64,000 nucleotides of DNA, taken from contig CAMZNS010000026.1 of the NCBI GenBank assembly GCA_947313855.1, positions 1-64,000 on the forward strand. Direction: 5' to 3'. The notes beneath the pieces are model-generated. The model was not told where the DNA came from and made no database searches. It saw only the letters and a list, made by a program, of their open reading frames with translations. Of the stretch, positions 17,027-26,099 are shown piece after piece. Within the stretch, counting starts at the first letter, position 1. Every line of letters begins with the position of its first letter. The translations under genes and the position numbers were made by a program. Source of the DNA: an uncultured Deferribacteraceae bacterium. Lineage in GTDB: Bacteria > Chrysiogenota > Deferribacteres > CAMZNJ01.

Positions 17027-17754
17027 AAAAGCACTCCCCGCAGAAAATACACACCTGTGGCAAGTAGCAGTAGTGGTGCGATAAAATGTAGTCGGCTAAA
17101 GAGGGTGGTGTTGAGTAGTCCCCCTGCTGAGCCTGCCAGCACTAGGCTAGCAGTTGTTCCTAAGGCGAATGCACCTGCAAACCCTGCTCCCATTAAATAT
17201 GCGGTGCCGATATTTGTGGCGTACAATCCGGCGTAAGTTGCTGCTGTGAGGTATGCTGTGTAGCTCATTCCGCACGGTATGAGTCCGTAGAGCAAGCCCA
17301 CACTTACCATAACAGTACGGGGGTGTACCCCTTGCAGCTTGGACATTGCGTTCCCGAGTGCACGCTCAAGTGCGTTGATGCGAAAAAGTTGTGGCAGGAG
17401 GAGTTGCAGTAGAGCCATGGTGATGAGTAGGGTGGCGAGGAGTGGTTTGGTGTATTCGCGTAAGGGTACCGACTGAAGTATGCTGAACGACAAAAAAGAC
17501 AGGGTGGCAAGTAGTGCACCCATGAGGGCGTAAGAGAGGATGCGAAAGAGGTGTAGGGTGAGCATGTTCCCCATACCGCTGCGGGTGGCGAAACTGCCAC
17601 CAAGGCGACCGAGGTAGGCACTGAGTGTACCGCACATGAGTATGCAGTGGGAGAAGCTAGACACAACGCCAAGGGTCAGGGCGATGGTTAGTACCAGCCA
17701 AGGTTGGTCGATGTATCCGGCAATGTTGTCCATAGGTGGTGGTGTATGTTTCAT
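17023..17754 (-). CDS. DsbD_2 / UreH-like membrane protein of cbb3 cluster
   Basis: This 243-residue polytopic protein has about six membrane helices and the signature SFSHCILMCGTLSAYL near the N-terminus and GLLYGLIPCGMSYTAYL in the second half. The paired MCG and PCG motifs are typical of the DsbD_2 (sulfite exporter TauE/SafE-like, 'urease accessory UreH-like') family often found beside ccoI. The paired cysteines suggest metal or electron handling during oxidase assembly; that is inference. The start at 17754 (MKHTPPP) is preferred because the longer frame overlaps the upstream small gene. It overlaps ccoI by 4 bp. Confidence 0.78.
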   Translation of the reverse strand: MKHTPPPMDNIAGYIDQPWLVLTIALTLGVVSSFSHCILMCGTLSAYLGRLGGSFATRSGMGNMLTLHLFRILSYALMGALLATLSFLSFSILQSVPLREYTKPLLATLLITMALLQLLLPQLFRINALERALGNAMSKLQGVHPRTVMVSVGLLYGLIPCGMSYTAYLTAATYAGLYATNIGTAYLMGAGFAGAFALGTTASLVLAGSAGGLLNTTLFSRLHFIAPLLLLATGVYFLRGVLF

Positions 17755-17815
17755 GTTAGGCGTCCCCAGTTTAGTGTTTTTGCGTGTACTTTTTGCTGAT
17801 AGGTGTATCTTTGGG

Positions 17816-17977
17816 TTAGGCGACAGAGACCTCTGAAACATAAACACTCAGGACGATGCCACCCATGGTAATGGCAAATATGATCAGGAAGACGGTGGTG
17901 AATAGGGCGATAACTGCCCAAGGTTTGCGTTCGAGGTAGTTAAATTTAAGGGAGGAAAATATTTTTAGTTTGTTCAT
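17816..17977 (-). CDS. 53-residue single-pass membrane protein in cco cluster
   Basis: A small frame starts with ATG inside the last codons of ccoG (32-bp overlap) and encodes MNKLKIFSS... with ERKPWAVIALF leading into one strong membrane helix (about residues 21-45) and a short tail ending SEVSVA. GGGAG-type ribosome-binding sequences are absent, but the coding overlap suggests translational coupling to ccoG. Tight packing between ccoG and the DsbD_2 gene and the single-helix design suggest a small accessory subunit or assembly factor of the cbb3 oxidase. I do not recognise the family; vague likeness to the N-terminus of CcoO or FixH is not enough for a name. Confidence 0.6.
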   Translation of the reverse strand: MNKLKIFSSLKFNYLERKPWAVIALFTTVFLIIFAITMGGIVLSVYVSEVSVA

Positions 17978-19151
17978 GGGTGTACTCCTTGGTTTTGATG
18001 GCGTAGGTGGTGAAAGTTATTTCGGAGTAGTGTCGGTAGATGGATGGTGGTATGCGGAGCTCGAATGGGAACACGGAGACACCGCCGGATGGCACAATGT
18101 AGACAGGGGACTGAATATTGATGTCGTCTAGGGGTGTGCGTACGATAAGGTAGAAGGATTCGTCAGACTCTCGCTTATTTTCTATGGAGATGCGGTAATT
18201 GTTGACAAGGATGTCGCCATCGTAGTAGGAGAAGTTGGCATTTCGAATGGAGGGTAGGTAGTCGACTTTGAAAGGTGTCCAGGTGAGTGATAGGGTGATG
18301 ATAACGCCTGTGAGCACTGTTATGACGACGAGTAGGGCGATTGAGGGTAGCTGTGTGAAGGATTTGCGACTAATGCTGAAGTGGAACAGGGTGGGTTTTT
18401 TGAGGCGTTGCAAAATATTTTCGCAGGCGACGATGCAGTTGCCACAGTTGATGCAGTCGGGTGAGTCCCCCTCTTTGAGGTCGATATCCATGGGGCAGGC
18501 GTAGACGCACTTACTGCACCGAATGCAGTCCACATCGCGATTAAATTGGTAGGTGGCGGTCATGGTGTGTGGTGATTGCATGATGAGCATGAATTTTGCG
18601 TAGGGGCATGCAACTTTGCAAAATCGTCTGTCAGCGAGTGCGATGGCGGAGATGATGGCGTAGGCGACGATGATCCCTTTGATGTTGTTTGCTTGCAGGT
18701 CGAGGTTGATGATATTTTGCAAGATATCGCTTGGTGGTGAGAAGTATGAGACAAGTCCGAAGGCACCTATGGCGGTTCCGATTAGCATTACGAGGGTGCC
18801 GGCAACGGGGTTATTTTTGGTGTATTTTTTGACCCATTTTCGGAGATTGAGGGTGATGGTTTGTGGGCATGAGAAGGCACAGAACACTCTCCCGAGGGTA
18901 ACGGACACCCATAGGAATATTAAGATGATGATGATTAGTCCGAGGGCGATAAATATTCCGTCGGTGAACCAGATGGATATTCCGAGGAAGTGTAGTTTGA
19001 GGTTGGGGAAGTCGAGGAACAGTATGGGGTAGTTGTTTATCTTGATATAGGGTGCTATGAAGAAGATTAAGACGGTGAGGGATGTAATAATATTGCGAAA
19101 GTGGATGAATCTCATTTTAAAATACCTATTTCGATGTTTTGGAGCTACCAT
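17946..19151 (-). CDS. ccoG: cbb3 oxidase accessory ferredoxin-like protein CcoG/FixG
   Basis: This 401-residue membrane iron-sulfur protein is implicated in copper reduction during cbb3 assembly. Helices near the N-terminus are followed by GRVFCAFSCPQT (CxxxCP), RFCKVACPYAKFM, then two 4Fe-4S clusters CIRCSKCVYACP and CINCGNCIVAC, another helix, and a C-terminal Ig-like FixG_C domain (NNYRISIENK ... YIVPSGGVSVFPF). It is somewhat shorter than typical 460-480-residue homologues. The start at 19151 overlaps ccoQ by 26 bp; an in-frame ATG at 19115 (MRFIHF), 10 bp after ccoQ and preceded by AGGTAT, is a good alternative. Confidence 0.9.
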   Translation of the reverse strand: MVAPKHRNRYFKMRFIHFRNIITSLTVLIFFIAPYIKINNYPILFLDFPNLKLHFLGISIWFTDGIFIALGLIIIILIFLWVSVTLGRVFCAFSCPQTITLNLRKWVKKYTKNNPVAGTLVMLIGTAIGAFGLVSYFSPPSDILQNIINLDLQANNIKGIIVAYAIISAIALADRRFCKVACPYAKFMLIMQSPHTMTATYQFNRDVDCIRCSKCVYACPMDIDLKEGDSPDCINCGNCIVACENILQRLKKPTLFHFSISRKSFTQLPSIALLVVITVLTGVIITLSLTWTPFKVDYLPSIRNANFSYYDGDILVNNYRISIENKRESDESFYLIVRTPLDDINIQSPVYIVPSGGVSVFPFELRIPPSIYRHYSEITFTTYAIKTKEYTHEQTKNIFLP

Positions 19152-19335
19152 TTTGCTCTTTAAGGGAATCGATCATATCGTCGTCTTCGTCAAAAATTGT
19201 GTATTTGGCTTGTTCCACGTGTTCTTTATTTTTTGGTCTGAAGTAGTGAAACATTAGCAAAACCATGACAACGCCAAGGGTTACAACAAGGGTGATGTAG
19301 AGCAGTCCGTCAAATCCTAGGGTAGTGTTATCCAT
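19126..19335 (-). CDS. ccoQ: CcoQ/FixQ-like small oxidase subunit
   Basis: This 69-residue protein has one membrane helix (LLYITLVVTLGVVMVLLMFHYF) followed by RPKNKEHVEQAKYTIFDEDD, the usual CcoQ plan of helix then a basic/acidic tail. CcoQ stabilises the cbb3 oxidase. The start at 19335 (MDNTTLGFDG) has AAAGGAGCT upstream; the frame continues 34 codons further up without an equal signal. It heads the maturation cluster, but ccoN, ccoO and ccoP are not in the window. Confidence 0.65.
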   Translation of the reverse strand: MDNTTLGFDGLLYITLVVTLGVVMVLLMFHYFRPKNKEHVEQAKYTIFDEDDDMIDSLKEQNGSSKTSK

Positions 19336-19602
19336 TTTATAGCTCCTTTGTGTGCGGTTTGTGCACTTTAGCATAGCCACCGATTGCTGACGTTTACTAA
19401 AACAATTGTTTACTAATAATACCTTGAATGGTGTCAATAGTCAACTACAAAGATACTGCCACAACCTAGACTGCTGCTTCGGTTGCTGTTTAAGTTGTGG
19501 CGGGGTGTGTTAAAAAGTTGCCAAAAAGTGTTTATTTGGTGTAAAATATACGGGATTGATAAAATATGAGATATTAATAAATATTACGGGATGGGGGCAG
19601 AG
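19336..19602. promoter_or_regulatory. divergent promoter region between ccoQ and metG
   Basis: This gap drives ccoQ leftward and metG rightward. TTGCCA (19518-19523), 18 bp, TAAAAT (19542-19547) is a plausible metG promoter. A perfect 12-bp palindrome AAACAATTGTTT lies at 19400-19411, about 65 bp before the ccoQ start, and could be an operator. I see no clear FNR site (TTGAT-N4-ATCAA), which one might expect for cbb3 genes. Confidence 0.45.
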
Positions 19603-21585
19603 ATGACCAAACCAACACTACACGTAACAACGCCGATGTACTACGTAAACGATATTGCTCATATCGGACATGCGTACACCACAATTGCTGGGGATGTGCT
19701 TTGTCGCTACCGTCGCATGACGGGGTACGATGTATTTTACACCACGGGGACGGATGAGCACGGTCAGAAAATCGCCGAAGCCGCTGAAGGGCGGGGGATG
19801 ACGCCGAAACAGCTTGCCGACACTGTTGTCACAAAGTTTGTTGACCTGTGGGACACCCTAAACATCGACTACCAGAGCTTCTCACGCACCACCGATGTTG
19901 GGCACAAAGCTAGTGTTCAGAAGGAGTTCCAGTCCATGTTTGACAATGGCGACATCTACTTGGGCAAGTATTCGGGGTACTACTGTGTGCCGTGCGAATC
20001 GTTTTGGACGGACACGCAACTTGGTGAAGGGGCGGTGTGTCCATCGTGCAACAGGGGTGTGAAGATTGTGGAGGAGGACAGCTACTTCTTCCGATTGAGC
20101 CGATATCAGGACAAGCTGTTGCAACATATCAAAGACAACCCAAGCTTCATACAGCCTGAGGCACGACGCAATGAGGTGGTATCGTTCATCGAAAGCGGGC
20201 TCAACGATCTGTCGGTTTCGCGTACATCGTTTGATTGGGGGATACATGTGCCGTTTGACAACAAACACGTGGTTTACGTGTGGCTCGATGCCCTATCCAG
20301 CTACATAACTGCCCTCGGTTATGGCACCTCTGATGCCAACTTCCAGCGGTATTGGGGGAACACCATCCACCTTGTGGGGAAGGATATTCTTCGCTTCCAC
20401 ACCATCTATTGGCCAGCATTCCTTATGAGCATGGGTGTGGAGTTGCCGAAGCAGGTGTTCGCCCATGGTTGGTGGACTGTTGAGGGGCAAAAAATGAGCA
20501 AATCCTTGGGGAACGCCATCAACCCTGTGGAGCTCGTAAACGATTTCGGTGCCGACGCTGTGAGGTACTTCCTCTTGCAAACCATGCCCTTCGGAAACGA
20601 CGGCAACTTCAGCTATGAAGTATTCATCTCCAAAATCAATCACGACCTCTCCAATGACTACGGCAACCTAGTCAACAGAGTCGCACAAATGGTGCACAAG
20701 TACTTCAACTCCGTGATGCCACACCTAAGTACCAAACATAGTGACGCAAGGGAGAACCCTGAAACATACAAAAAACTATTCCCACTGGAACACCACTTGG
20801 ACGAACTGCTAGATCAAACTGTCCGTACGGTGGATGCCTCCATGGACACACTGTCGTTTAACGAAGCACTCAAGGCGATTAGAGCCTACATCTCCGCAAC
20901 AAATAAATACGTGGATGCGGCAAAACCGTGGACGGTGGCAACCGAAGGAGATATGGATCGTCTTGGTGATATCCTCAATCGTGCGATGAATGCGTCGTTG
21001 CTTGCGACCCGACTTCTGTCGCCGTTTATGCCCGAAACAGCCGACAAAGTATTTGTGTTGTTGGGCGTGGAGAATCCCTTGTTGGCAAGTAGCGAGAAGT
21101 TGAAGTTGGATATGGTGTCGGGTGGTCAGAAGATTACCTTCAATACGCAGCTTTTCCCTAAGGTGGACGCGAAGGTGTTCCTTGCGAAGCGGGGTGCGAC
21201 CACTTCTACCACGGGGAACGCGACCACGGGGAACGCTGATGTTGTGTCTACCGTTGGTATCGATGAGTTTTTCAAAACTCAGATACTTGCTGGGAAGATT
21301 ATGGCGGCAACGGCTGTTCCGAAGTCGTCGAAGCTTCTTCAGCTTAGTGTGGATTTTGGTGGTGCGATGGGCACTGCTGAGAACGCGACCATTGTTGCAG
21401 GTGTGAAAAAAACGTACGCACCTGAGGATTTGGTGGGCAAGACGGTTGCGTTTGCTGCCAACATCAAGCCTACTAAGATAATGGGCGTGCTTAGTCAGGG
21501 TATGATACTTGCTGTTGATAATGGTACGCGTCATTTTGTGATGGAGTTGGATGATTCCGTTGTTCCGGGCACCCGCATTAAGTAG
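19603..21585 (+). CDS. metG: methionyl-tRNA synthetase with C-terminal tRNA-binding domain
   Basis: This class I enzyme charges tRNA-Met. The first conserved segment is LHVTTPMYYVNDIAHIGHAY with the HIGH motif. A zinc site (CVPC ... CPSC) near residue 130 and GQKMSKSLG (KMSKS loop, about 300) follow. After the anticodon-binding helices comes a C-terminal Trbp111-like domain (FFKTQILAGKIMAAT). Start 19603 (MTKPTLH) is chosen over 19591 because the family begins there; neither has a strong ribosome-binding site. A short repeat ACCACGGGGAACGCG lies in the linker before the last domain. Third-position usage flips from A/C to G/T near 20850 although the frame and protein conservation continue. Confidence 0.95.
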   Translation: MTKPTLHVTTPMYYVNDIAHIGHAYTTIAGDVLCRYRRMTGYDVFYTTGTDEHGQKIAEAAEGRGMTPKQLADTVVTKFVDLWDTLNIDYQSFSRTTDVGHKASVQKEFQSMFDNGDIYLGKYSGYYCVPCESFWTDTQLGEGAVCPSCNRGVKIVEEDSYFFRLSRYQDKLLQHIKDNPSFIQPEARRNEVVSFIESGLNDLSVSRTSFDWGIHVPFDNKHVVYVWLDALSSYITALGYGTSDANFQRYWGNTIHLVGKDILRFHTIYWPAFLMSMGVELPKQVFAHGWWTVEGQKMSKSLGNAINPVELVNDFGADAVRYFLLQTMPFGNDGNFSYEVFISKINHDLSNDYGNLVNRVAQMVHKYFNSVMPHLSTKHSDARENPETYKKLFPLEHHLDELLDQTVRTVDASMDTLSFNEALKAIRAYISATNKYVDAAKPWTVATEGDMDRLGDILNRAMNASLLATRLLSPFMPETADKVFVLLGVENPLLASSEKLKLDMVSGGQKITFNTQLFPKVDAKVFLAKRGATTSTTGNATTGNADVVSTVGIDEFFKTQILAGKIMAATAVPKSSKLLQLSVDFGGAMGTAENATIVAGVKKTYAPEDLVGKTVAFAANIKPTKIMGVLSQGMILAVDNGTRHFVMELDDSVVPGTRIK

Positions 21586-21587
21586 GG

Positions 21588-21664
21588 GGCGGTTACGCTA
21601 CCGCTACCGCTACGACCACGGCGACCACGGTTGCGTTGGCACGGTTACGCTACCACCGCTACGA
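21588..21664. repeat. GCTACGACCACGG-type tandem repeats between metG and tyrS
   Basis: Imperfect copies of CGGTTACGCTACC and GCTACGACCACGG fill the gap between the convergent stops of metG and tyrS. A close relative of the GCTACGACC unit recurs at 52764-52850. No hairpin-plus-T terminator is visible here. Confidence 0.75.
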
Positions 21665-21669
21665 CCATG

Positions 21670-22875
21670 CTATGTTACAACTAGTTTGGCAAACTTCCTC
21701 TTGCCGACCTTCAGCACGTGCTCCCCATTGGTGAGTACGTGTGCGGGGTCGTTGATTCGTTCGCCGTCGATACTTACCCCCCCTTGCGATATATTTCGTC
21801 GCCCTTCGCTTTTCGAGGTGACCATTGCACATTCCACCATGGCGTCTAGTACTGTTGTGGTGTTTATGTTGAAGTGTGGCATGCTGTCGGGGTTTTCTTT
21901 TTTGGAGAAGACCTGTTCGAAGTTTGCTCTTGCGTCTGTGGCGTCTTGTTTTGCGTGGTATATTTCTGTGATGTGCCCTGCCAGAATTTTTTTTGCTTCC
22001 ATTGGGTGTAGGGTTCCGTTGTCCGTATCTTTCTGCATGGACAGTATTTCGCTAGTGGTGAACCTTGTCAGCAGGGTGTAGTACTCCCACATGATGCTGT
22101 CGGGTATGGACATGAGTTTGCCGAACATGGTGTTGGGGTTGTCGGTGATGCCCACGTAGTTGCCTAGGGATTTGCTCATTTTGTCGCCCCCTGACAGTCC
22201 AACGAGTAGTGGCATCATTAGTGGTATTTGTGTTTCTTGGTTGTAGCACCGTTGTAGGTCTCGTCCGACGAGTAGGTTGAATTTTTGATCCATTCCGCCG
22301 AGTTCCATGTCAGCTTTCATTGCGACGGAGTCGTACCCTTGCACTAGTGGGTAGAGTAGTTCGTGCATGGCGATGGGTTGGTTGTTTTTGAATCTATTGG
22401 TGAAGTCATCCCTTTCGAGCAGTCTTGCGATGGTGTAGTTTGATGTTAGTTTGATGAAATCGGCTGGCATCATAGCGTTAAACCATTGGCTGTTGTATGC
22501 GATGGTAGTTTTTTCGGGGTCGAGTAGTTTGAAGACTTGTTGTTTGTATGTTTCGGCGTTTGCGTCTATCTGTTCGCGTGTTAGTGGTGGTCGTGTTTCA
22601 TTTTTGCCAGTGGGATCACCGATCATGGCTGTGAAGTCGCCGATGAGGAATTGGATATCGTAGCCAAGTTCTTGCAGTTGACGCATCTTGTTGAGCAATA
22701 CGGTGTGTCCGAGGTGTAGGTCGGGTGCTGTGGGGTCGAATCCTGCTTTGATGATCATGGACGACTTTTCGCCACTCAAAAAACGCTCCACCTTATTGGC
22801 AAGCTCATGGTGTGCCACTATTTCCGCACTACCACGGCAGATTATGTCCAAATGTTCTTGCAGATCCTGTTTCAT
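21670..22875 (-). CDS. tyrS: tyrosyl-tRNA synthetase
   Basis: A class I synthetase charging tRNA-Tyr, 401 residues. It shows [16 protein letters not shown] (HIGH-equivalent HLGH), [16 protein letters not shown], the tyrosine-site block [30 protein letters not shown] (KMSKS) and a C-terminal S4 RNA-binding domain ([13 protein letters not shown]). The [10 protein letters not shown] and MKADMELGG forms point to the TyrZ-like subclass rather than E. coli TyrS. The plus-strand composition of this minus gene is G/T-rich up to about 22750 and A/C-richer for the N-terminal 40 codons. Confidence 0.95.
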   Translation of the reverse strand: MKQDLQEHLDIICRGSAEIVAHHELANKVERFLSGEKSSMIIKAGFDPTAPDLHLGHTVLLNKMRQLQELGYDIQFLIGDFTAMIGDPTGKNETRPPLTREQIDANAETYKQQVFKLLDPEKTTIAYNSQWFNAMMPADFIKLTSNYTIARLLERDDFTNRFKNNQPIAMHELLYPLVQGYDSVAMKADMELGGMDQKFNLLVGRDLQRCYNQETQIPLMMPLLVGLSGGDKMSKSLGNYVGITDNPNTMFGKLMSIPDSIMWEYYTLLTRFTTSEILSMQKDTDNGTLHPMEAKKILAGHITEIYHAKQDATDARANFEQVFSKKENPDSMPHFNINTTTVLDAMVECAMVTSKSEGRRNISQGGVSIDGERINDPAHVLTNGEHVLKVGKRKFAKLVVT

Positions 22876-22903
22876 AACAACTAAACTCCAAGTTTGATAT
22901 TCG

Positions 22904-23740
22904 TTAGGTGTAGGCTAATGTAAAAAAGATACGATGTATGGGGGTGGAGAAGAGGGCGTAAACCACGGCAGAAACACCAAGCATGGGGGCGAAGGGGATG
23001 GGAATTCGCAGGGAACCGCGACGCAAGGCTATGACGATGCCAACAAGGATGCCGAAAATAGACGCAAACAACATAACAAACACAGCACCGAAAGGGGTCA
23101 AATAAAGGCACAACATCCCCATAAGTTTGTAGTCACCAAACCCCATCATCTCCATGTTGCGTAGGCGTCCGTAAATGGTGGTGGGCAAAAAAAGGATGCC
23201 AAAACCAACAACACCACTAAACACAGCACTACTAACACCAGCAATACCAGCCGTCGCAAAACTAAGAACCAAACCGGAAATAATGCCAAACACGATAATG
23301 GAGTCGGGGATGATGCCCGTTTCAAAGTTGGGGTCAAGGGCTGTGTCTAAATCGGCAGTGGCGGCTGCTAGTGCGAAAAATGATAGCAAAAACAATGATA
23401 ACGAAAAAGGGGCAAAACCGAAACGGTAAGCGATGAAAAAATATACGAAACCAAGCAAACCCTCCACAAAAGGGTAGTGAACAGGGATGGAACCACCGCA
23501 ACAGGAGCCACGACCACGCAACAAAAGGTATGAAACAAGGGGGATGTTGCGGTAAAACGGGATAGCAGTTTCGCAATCGCGACAACAGGATCGTGTGAGC
23601 AGTGAGATACCGCGAGGGAGACGAAATGCTAAGGCGTTGATAAAGCTACCAAGGGCGAGACCGACGATCATGCTCCAAATGGGGAATAATCCGAAAGTGT
23701 TAACAACAGCGATGGTGGTATCATTGTGAGCGGTGAGCAT
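22904..23740 (-). CDS. prepilin peptidase (type IV leader peptidase, A24 family)
   Basis: An inner-membrane aspartyl protease, 278 residues, that cleaves and N-methylates type IV prepilins and pseudopilins. The N-terminal [15 protein letters not shown], a cytoplasmic loop with four cysteines in two pairs (SCCRDC ... GSCCGG), and two aspartate sites, [16 protein letters not shown] and [10 protein letters not shown], match the family. About eight helices are present. The ATG has GGAGAACGAACC upstream. Unlike neighbouring minus-strand genes, its own codons end in G/T, because the plus strand here is strongly A/C-rich. No pilus genes are in view, so the target pilins are unknown. Confidence 0.9.
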   Translation of the reverse strand: MLTAHNDTTIAVVNTFGLFPIWSMIVGLALGSFINALAFRLPRGISLLTRSCCRDCETAIPFYRNIPLVSYLLLRGRGSCCGGSIPVHYPFVEGLLGFVYFFIAYRFGFAPFSLSLFLLSFFALAAATADLDTALDPNFETGIIPDSIIVFGIISGLVLSFATAGIAGVSSAVFSGVVGFGILFLPTTIYGRLRNMEMMGFGDYKLMGMLCLYLTPFGAVFVMLFASIFGILVGIVIALRRGSLRIPIPFAPMLGVSAVVYALFSTPIHRIFFTLAYT

Positions 23741-23755
23741 GGTTCGTTCTCCGTG

Positions 23756-23825
23756 TGTTGTGTTGCCGTGTTGCCGTGTTGCCGTGTTGCCGTGTGCCGT
23801 GTTGCCGTGTTGCCGTGTGCCGTGC
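23756..23825. repeat. GTTGCCGT 8-bp tandem repeat
   Basis: About eight copies of GTTGCCGT (one variant GTGCCGT) lie between the gfo/idh stop and the prepilin peptidase start, close enough upstream of the latter to affect its transcription or translation if copy number varies. Confidence 0.9.
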
Positions 23826-24775
23826 TATTGATTTTTCACAATTTCGTCTATTTTGAGTGCGATACCGAGTGTATCGAGGTCACGTTCGGGAGCTATTGTG
23901 TTTGTGGATTTCCCTTCGACGAGGTCGAGGAAGTGTATGATTTCGCTTTTTAGAGGGTTTGCTTTGTAGACGAACAGTCGTTCTTGTGTGTATTCGCTAC
24001 GGTAAGTCATCTCTTCGCGTCCGTACATGTGCGAGCTTGCTGCTCCTTTGTAGATGTTGATATCTTGTGTGGTGTAGTCGAGCAGGATGTAGGAGTCTTT
24101 TTGGCTAATGAGCATTGTGCGGTCTTTTTTTTCGGTGAGTCGGCTAACGACCATGTTTGCTACGGCACCGGATTCGAATTGGAGTGTTGCGGCAACAGCA
24201 TCGGCGGCGTTTCGTCCGGGTATAACTGTGCCGTGTGCGGAGATGCCTACAACGGGGGAGCTTATCATGTTGGCAACGAGATCGATATCGTGAATCATGA
24301 GGTCGAGCACAATGGAGTCGCCCCCCACGGAGTTGACGAAAGGACCGACACGACGTGTTTCGATGAGGTAAGGGTTGTCGATTAGTCGTGATATTTCCAT
24401 GATGGCACCGTTGTATCGTTCCACATGTCCTGTGAGTAGGGTGAGGTTGGAGTTGGATGCGAGTTGGAAGAGTTCTTTGGCTTCTTGGATGGATAGGCAG
24501 AGTGGTTTTTCGGCTAAGACATGTTTGCCTGCGAGTAGGGCGTTGCGAATAATTTCGTAATGGGAGGGTGATGGTGTGGCAACAGAGATGACGTCCACAT
24601 GTTTGAGCATCTCTTTGTAGTCTTGGTAGTAGGGTACGCCGTCGTTTGAGGCAAACTCTGCTACCTCTTTGCGTGGATCGGAGACTCCCGCGAGTGTGCA
24701 TCGGGTGAGTCGACTGAGTATGCTGTAGTGGTGTCGTCCCATTCGTCCGGCACCGATTAAACCGTATCGTAGCAT
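23825..24775 (-). CDS. Gfo/Idh/MocA-family oxidoreductase
   Basis: This 316-residue NAD(P)-dependent oxidoreductase begins with the Rossmann motif GLIGAGRMGRHHY and has the family's EKPLCLS motif near residue 95 and MIHDIDLV near 168. It is the last member of the murA-lpxA operon, 4 bp behind lpxA and with GGGAGGTAAATAT before its ATG. A gene of this family sits beside lpxA in several proteobacteria. In lineages with diamino-sugar lipid A it is GnnA, which oxidises UDP-GlcNAc at C3. No GnnB transaminase is adjacent, so GnnA is a possibility, not a call. Confidence 0.85.
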   Translation of the reverse strand: MLRYGLIGAGRMGRHHYSILSRLTRCTLAGVSDPRKEVAEFASNDGVPYYQDYKEMLKHVDVISVATPSPSHYEIIRNALLAGKHVLAEKPLCLSIQEAKELFQLASNSNLTLLTGHVERYNGAIMEISRLIDNPYLIETRRVGPFVNSVGGDSIVLDLMIHDIDLVANMISSPVVGISAHGTVIPGRNAADAVAATLQFESGAVANMVVSRLTEKKDRTMLISQKDSYILLDYTTQDINIYKGAASSHMYGREEMTYRSEYTQERLFVYKANPLKSEIIHFLDLVEGKSTNTIAPERDLDTLGIALKIDEIVKNQ

Positions 24776-24779
24776 ATAT

Positions 24780-25562
24780 TTACCTCCCGTAACTGCGTTT
24801 GCTATCTTGGTTGATGAAGTTTAGGAATTCTTGTATTTCTGGTATTTGATCGAGGTCAGCTATCTGTTGTCGTACTTCGGCGAGGGTAAGGTTTTTGTCT
24901 GTGTAGATGCGTAGGGCGACTTTGAGTGCGGCGATGGTTTTGCGGTCCATCCCGTTGCGTCGCAGTCCGACAGTATTGAGTGCTGTGGAGTACCCTTTGT
25001 GTGGTGTGGCGGTGGTGTATGGGGCAACGTCTTTGGTGATGCGGGTGTAGGAGACCATGGCGAGTTTGCCGACGCGTAAGAATTGGTGGATGCCAACATG
25101 ACCGCCAAGGGTAGCACCGTCGTCGATATGGGCATGACCGCTAACACCGCTGTAACCGCCAAGGGTAACGTTGTTGCCGATGATAACGTCGTGACCGATG
25201 TGTGAGCAGTGTAGGAAGTAGTTGTTGTTGCCAACAGTGGTCGTGCCGCCGCCAGCAATGGAACCACGACTAATGTTTGTGTGTGGGTAGAAGACGTTAC
25301 CGTTGCCGACATGCAAAAACACATCTTCGCCGTCGTAGCCGTAAATCTGGGGATCGCCACCAACAAGGGCGTAGGATTTGACAATATTGTTGGTGCCGAG
25401 GGTGGTGTTCCGTCCTACCATGCCATGGGGTTCCACAACGGTGCCCGAGGCGAGGGTGGTGTTGGCACCGATGAATGCGAACGCACCAACATGGGCATTG
25501 GGGTGGATTGTAGCCGTGGGGTCAACAATTGCCGTTGGGTGAAGTGCGGGCTCCGTTTGCAT
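24780..25562 (-). CDS. lpxA: acyl-ACP--UDP-N-acetylglucosamine O-acyltransferase LpxA
   Basis: The first enzyme of lipid A synthesis; it acylates UDP-GlcNAc (or the 3-amino analogue). The 260-residue product starts directly with hexapeptide repeats of the left-handed beta helix (LHPTAIVDPTATIHPNAHVG), contains HCSHIGHDVIIGNNV with the catalytic His, GGHVGIHQFLRVG, and ends in the alpha-helical C-terminal domain (NTVGLRRNGMDRKTIAALK). The length is normal. The ATG has AAGGATG upstream. Order lpxD-fabZ-lpxA is the classical one. Confidence 0.95.
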   Translation of the reverse strand: MQTEPALHPTAIVDPTATIHPNAHVGAFAFIGANTTLASGTVVEPHGMVGRNTTLGTNNIVKSYALVGGDPQIYGYDGEDVFLHVGNGNVFYPHTNISRGSIAGGGTTTVGNNNYFLHCSHIGHDVIIGNNVTLGGYSGVSGHAHIDDGATLGGHVGIHQFLRVGKLAMVSYTRITKDVAPYTTATPHKGYSTALNTVGLRRNGMDRKTIAALKVALRIYTDKNLTLAEVRQQIADLDQIPEIQEFLNFINQDSKRSYGR

Positions 25563-25607
25563 AATTTGATTACATCCTTGTATATTTTTGGCGATGGTAG
25601 TGGTGTG

Positions 25608-26099
25608 TTATTCGGCGTTAACGTTGTTATTCTCGTTATTTTTGGGTGTGATTTCGCAGTAAGTACGGATGGCTGCGGAAGCAACTTTTTTGCCGTTAAC
25701 GGTGGCATAGCAGTCGAAATCGTAGAACCGTCCACGTTTTTTCACTATCTCTGTGTGCAAGACGAGGACGTCGCCAGGGACGATTTGTGTTTTGATTTTG
25801 AACCTGTCCACGGAGATGAGGAAAACTTTTAGGTCGGAAACATCAACGTCGATTTCGTCGATGATGATAAAGTACAGACCACAAAACTGTGCCATGCTCT
25901 CGATAACAAGAACGCCGGGGTAGATGGGATTATCGGGGAAATGTCCTATGAATGCGGGCTCGCTCATGCTAATATTTTTGATGCCGTATAAAACGTCGTC
26001 TTCGTCGCGAACTACTCTGTCTACCAGTGCGAAAGGGGCACGGTGTGGCAGCGACTTTAGGATATCATGGTGATTTAAAACTACTTCGTTATGATTCAT
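25608..26099 (-). CDS. fabZ: 3-hydroxyacyl-ACP dehydratase FabZ
   Basis: This hot-dog-fold enzyme dehydrates 3-hydroxyacyl-ACP in fatty-acid elongation and competes with LpxA/LpxD for hydroxyacyl chains. The 163-residue protein shows [37 protein letters not shown] (active-site His and Glu) and [14 protein letters not shown]. Its start overlaps the end of lpxD by 11 bp, so the two are translationally coupled. Confidence 0.95.
   Translation of the reverse strand: MNHNEVVLNHHDILKSLPHRAPFALVDRVVRDEDDVLYGIKNISMSEPAFIGHFPDNPIYPGVLVIESMAQFCGLYFIIIDEIDVDVSDLKVFLISVDRFKIKTQIVPGDVLVLHTEIVKKRGRFYDFDCYATVNGKKVASAAIRTYCEITPKNNENNNVNAE

Noticed and set aside
19400-19411. AAACAATTGTTT palindrome as an FNR site
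   Set aside because: Does not match TTGAT-N4-ATCAA; kept only as an unspecified possible operator.
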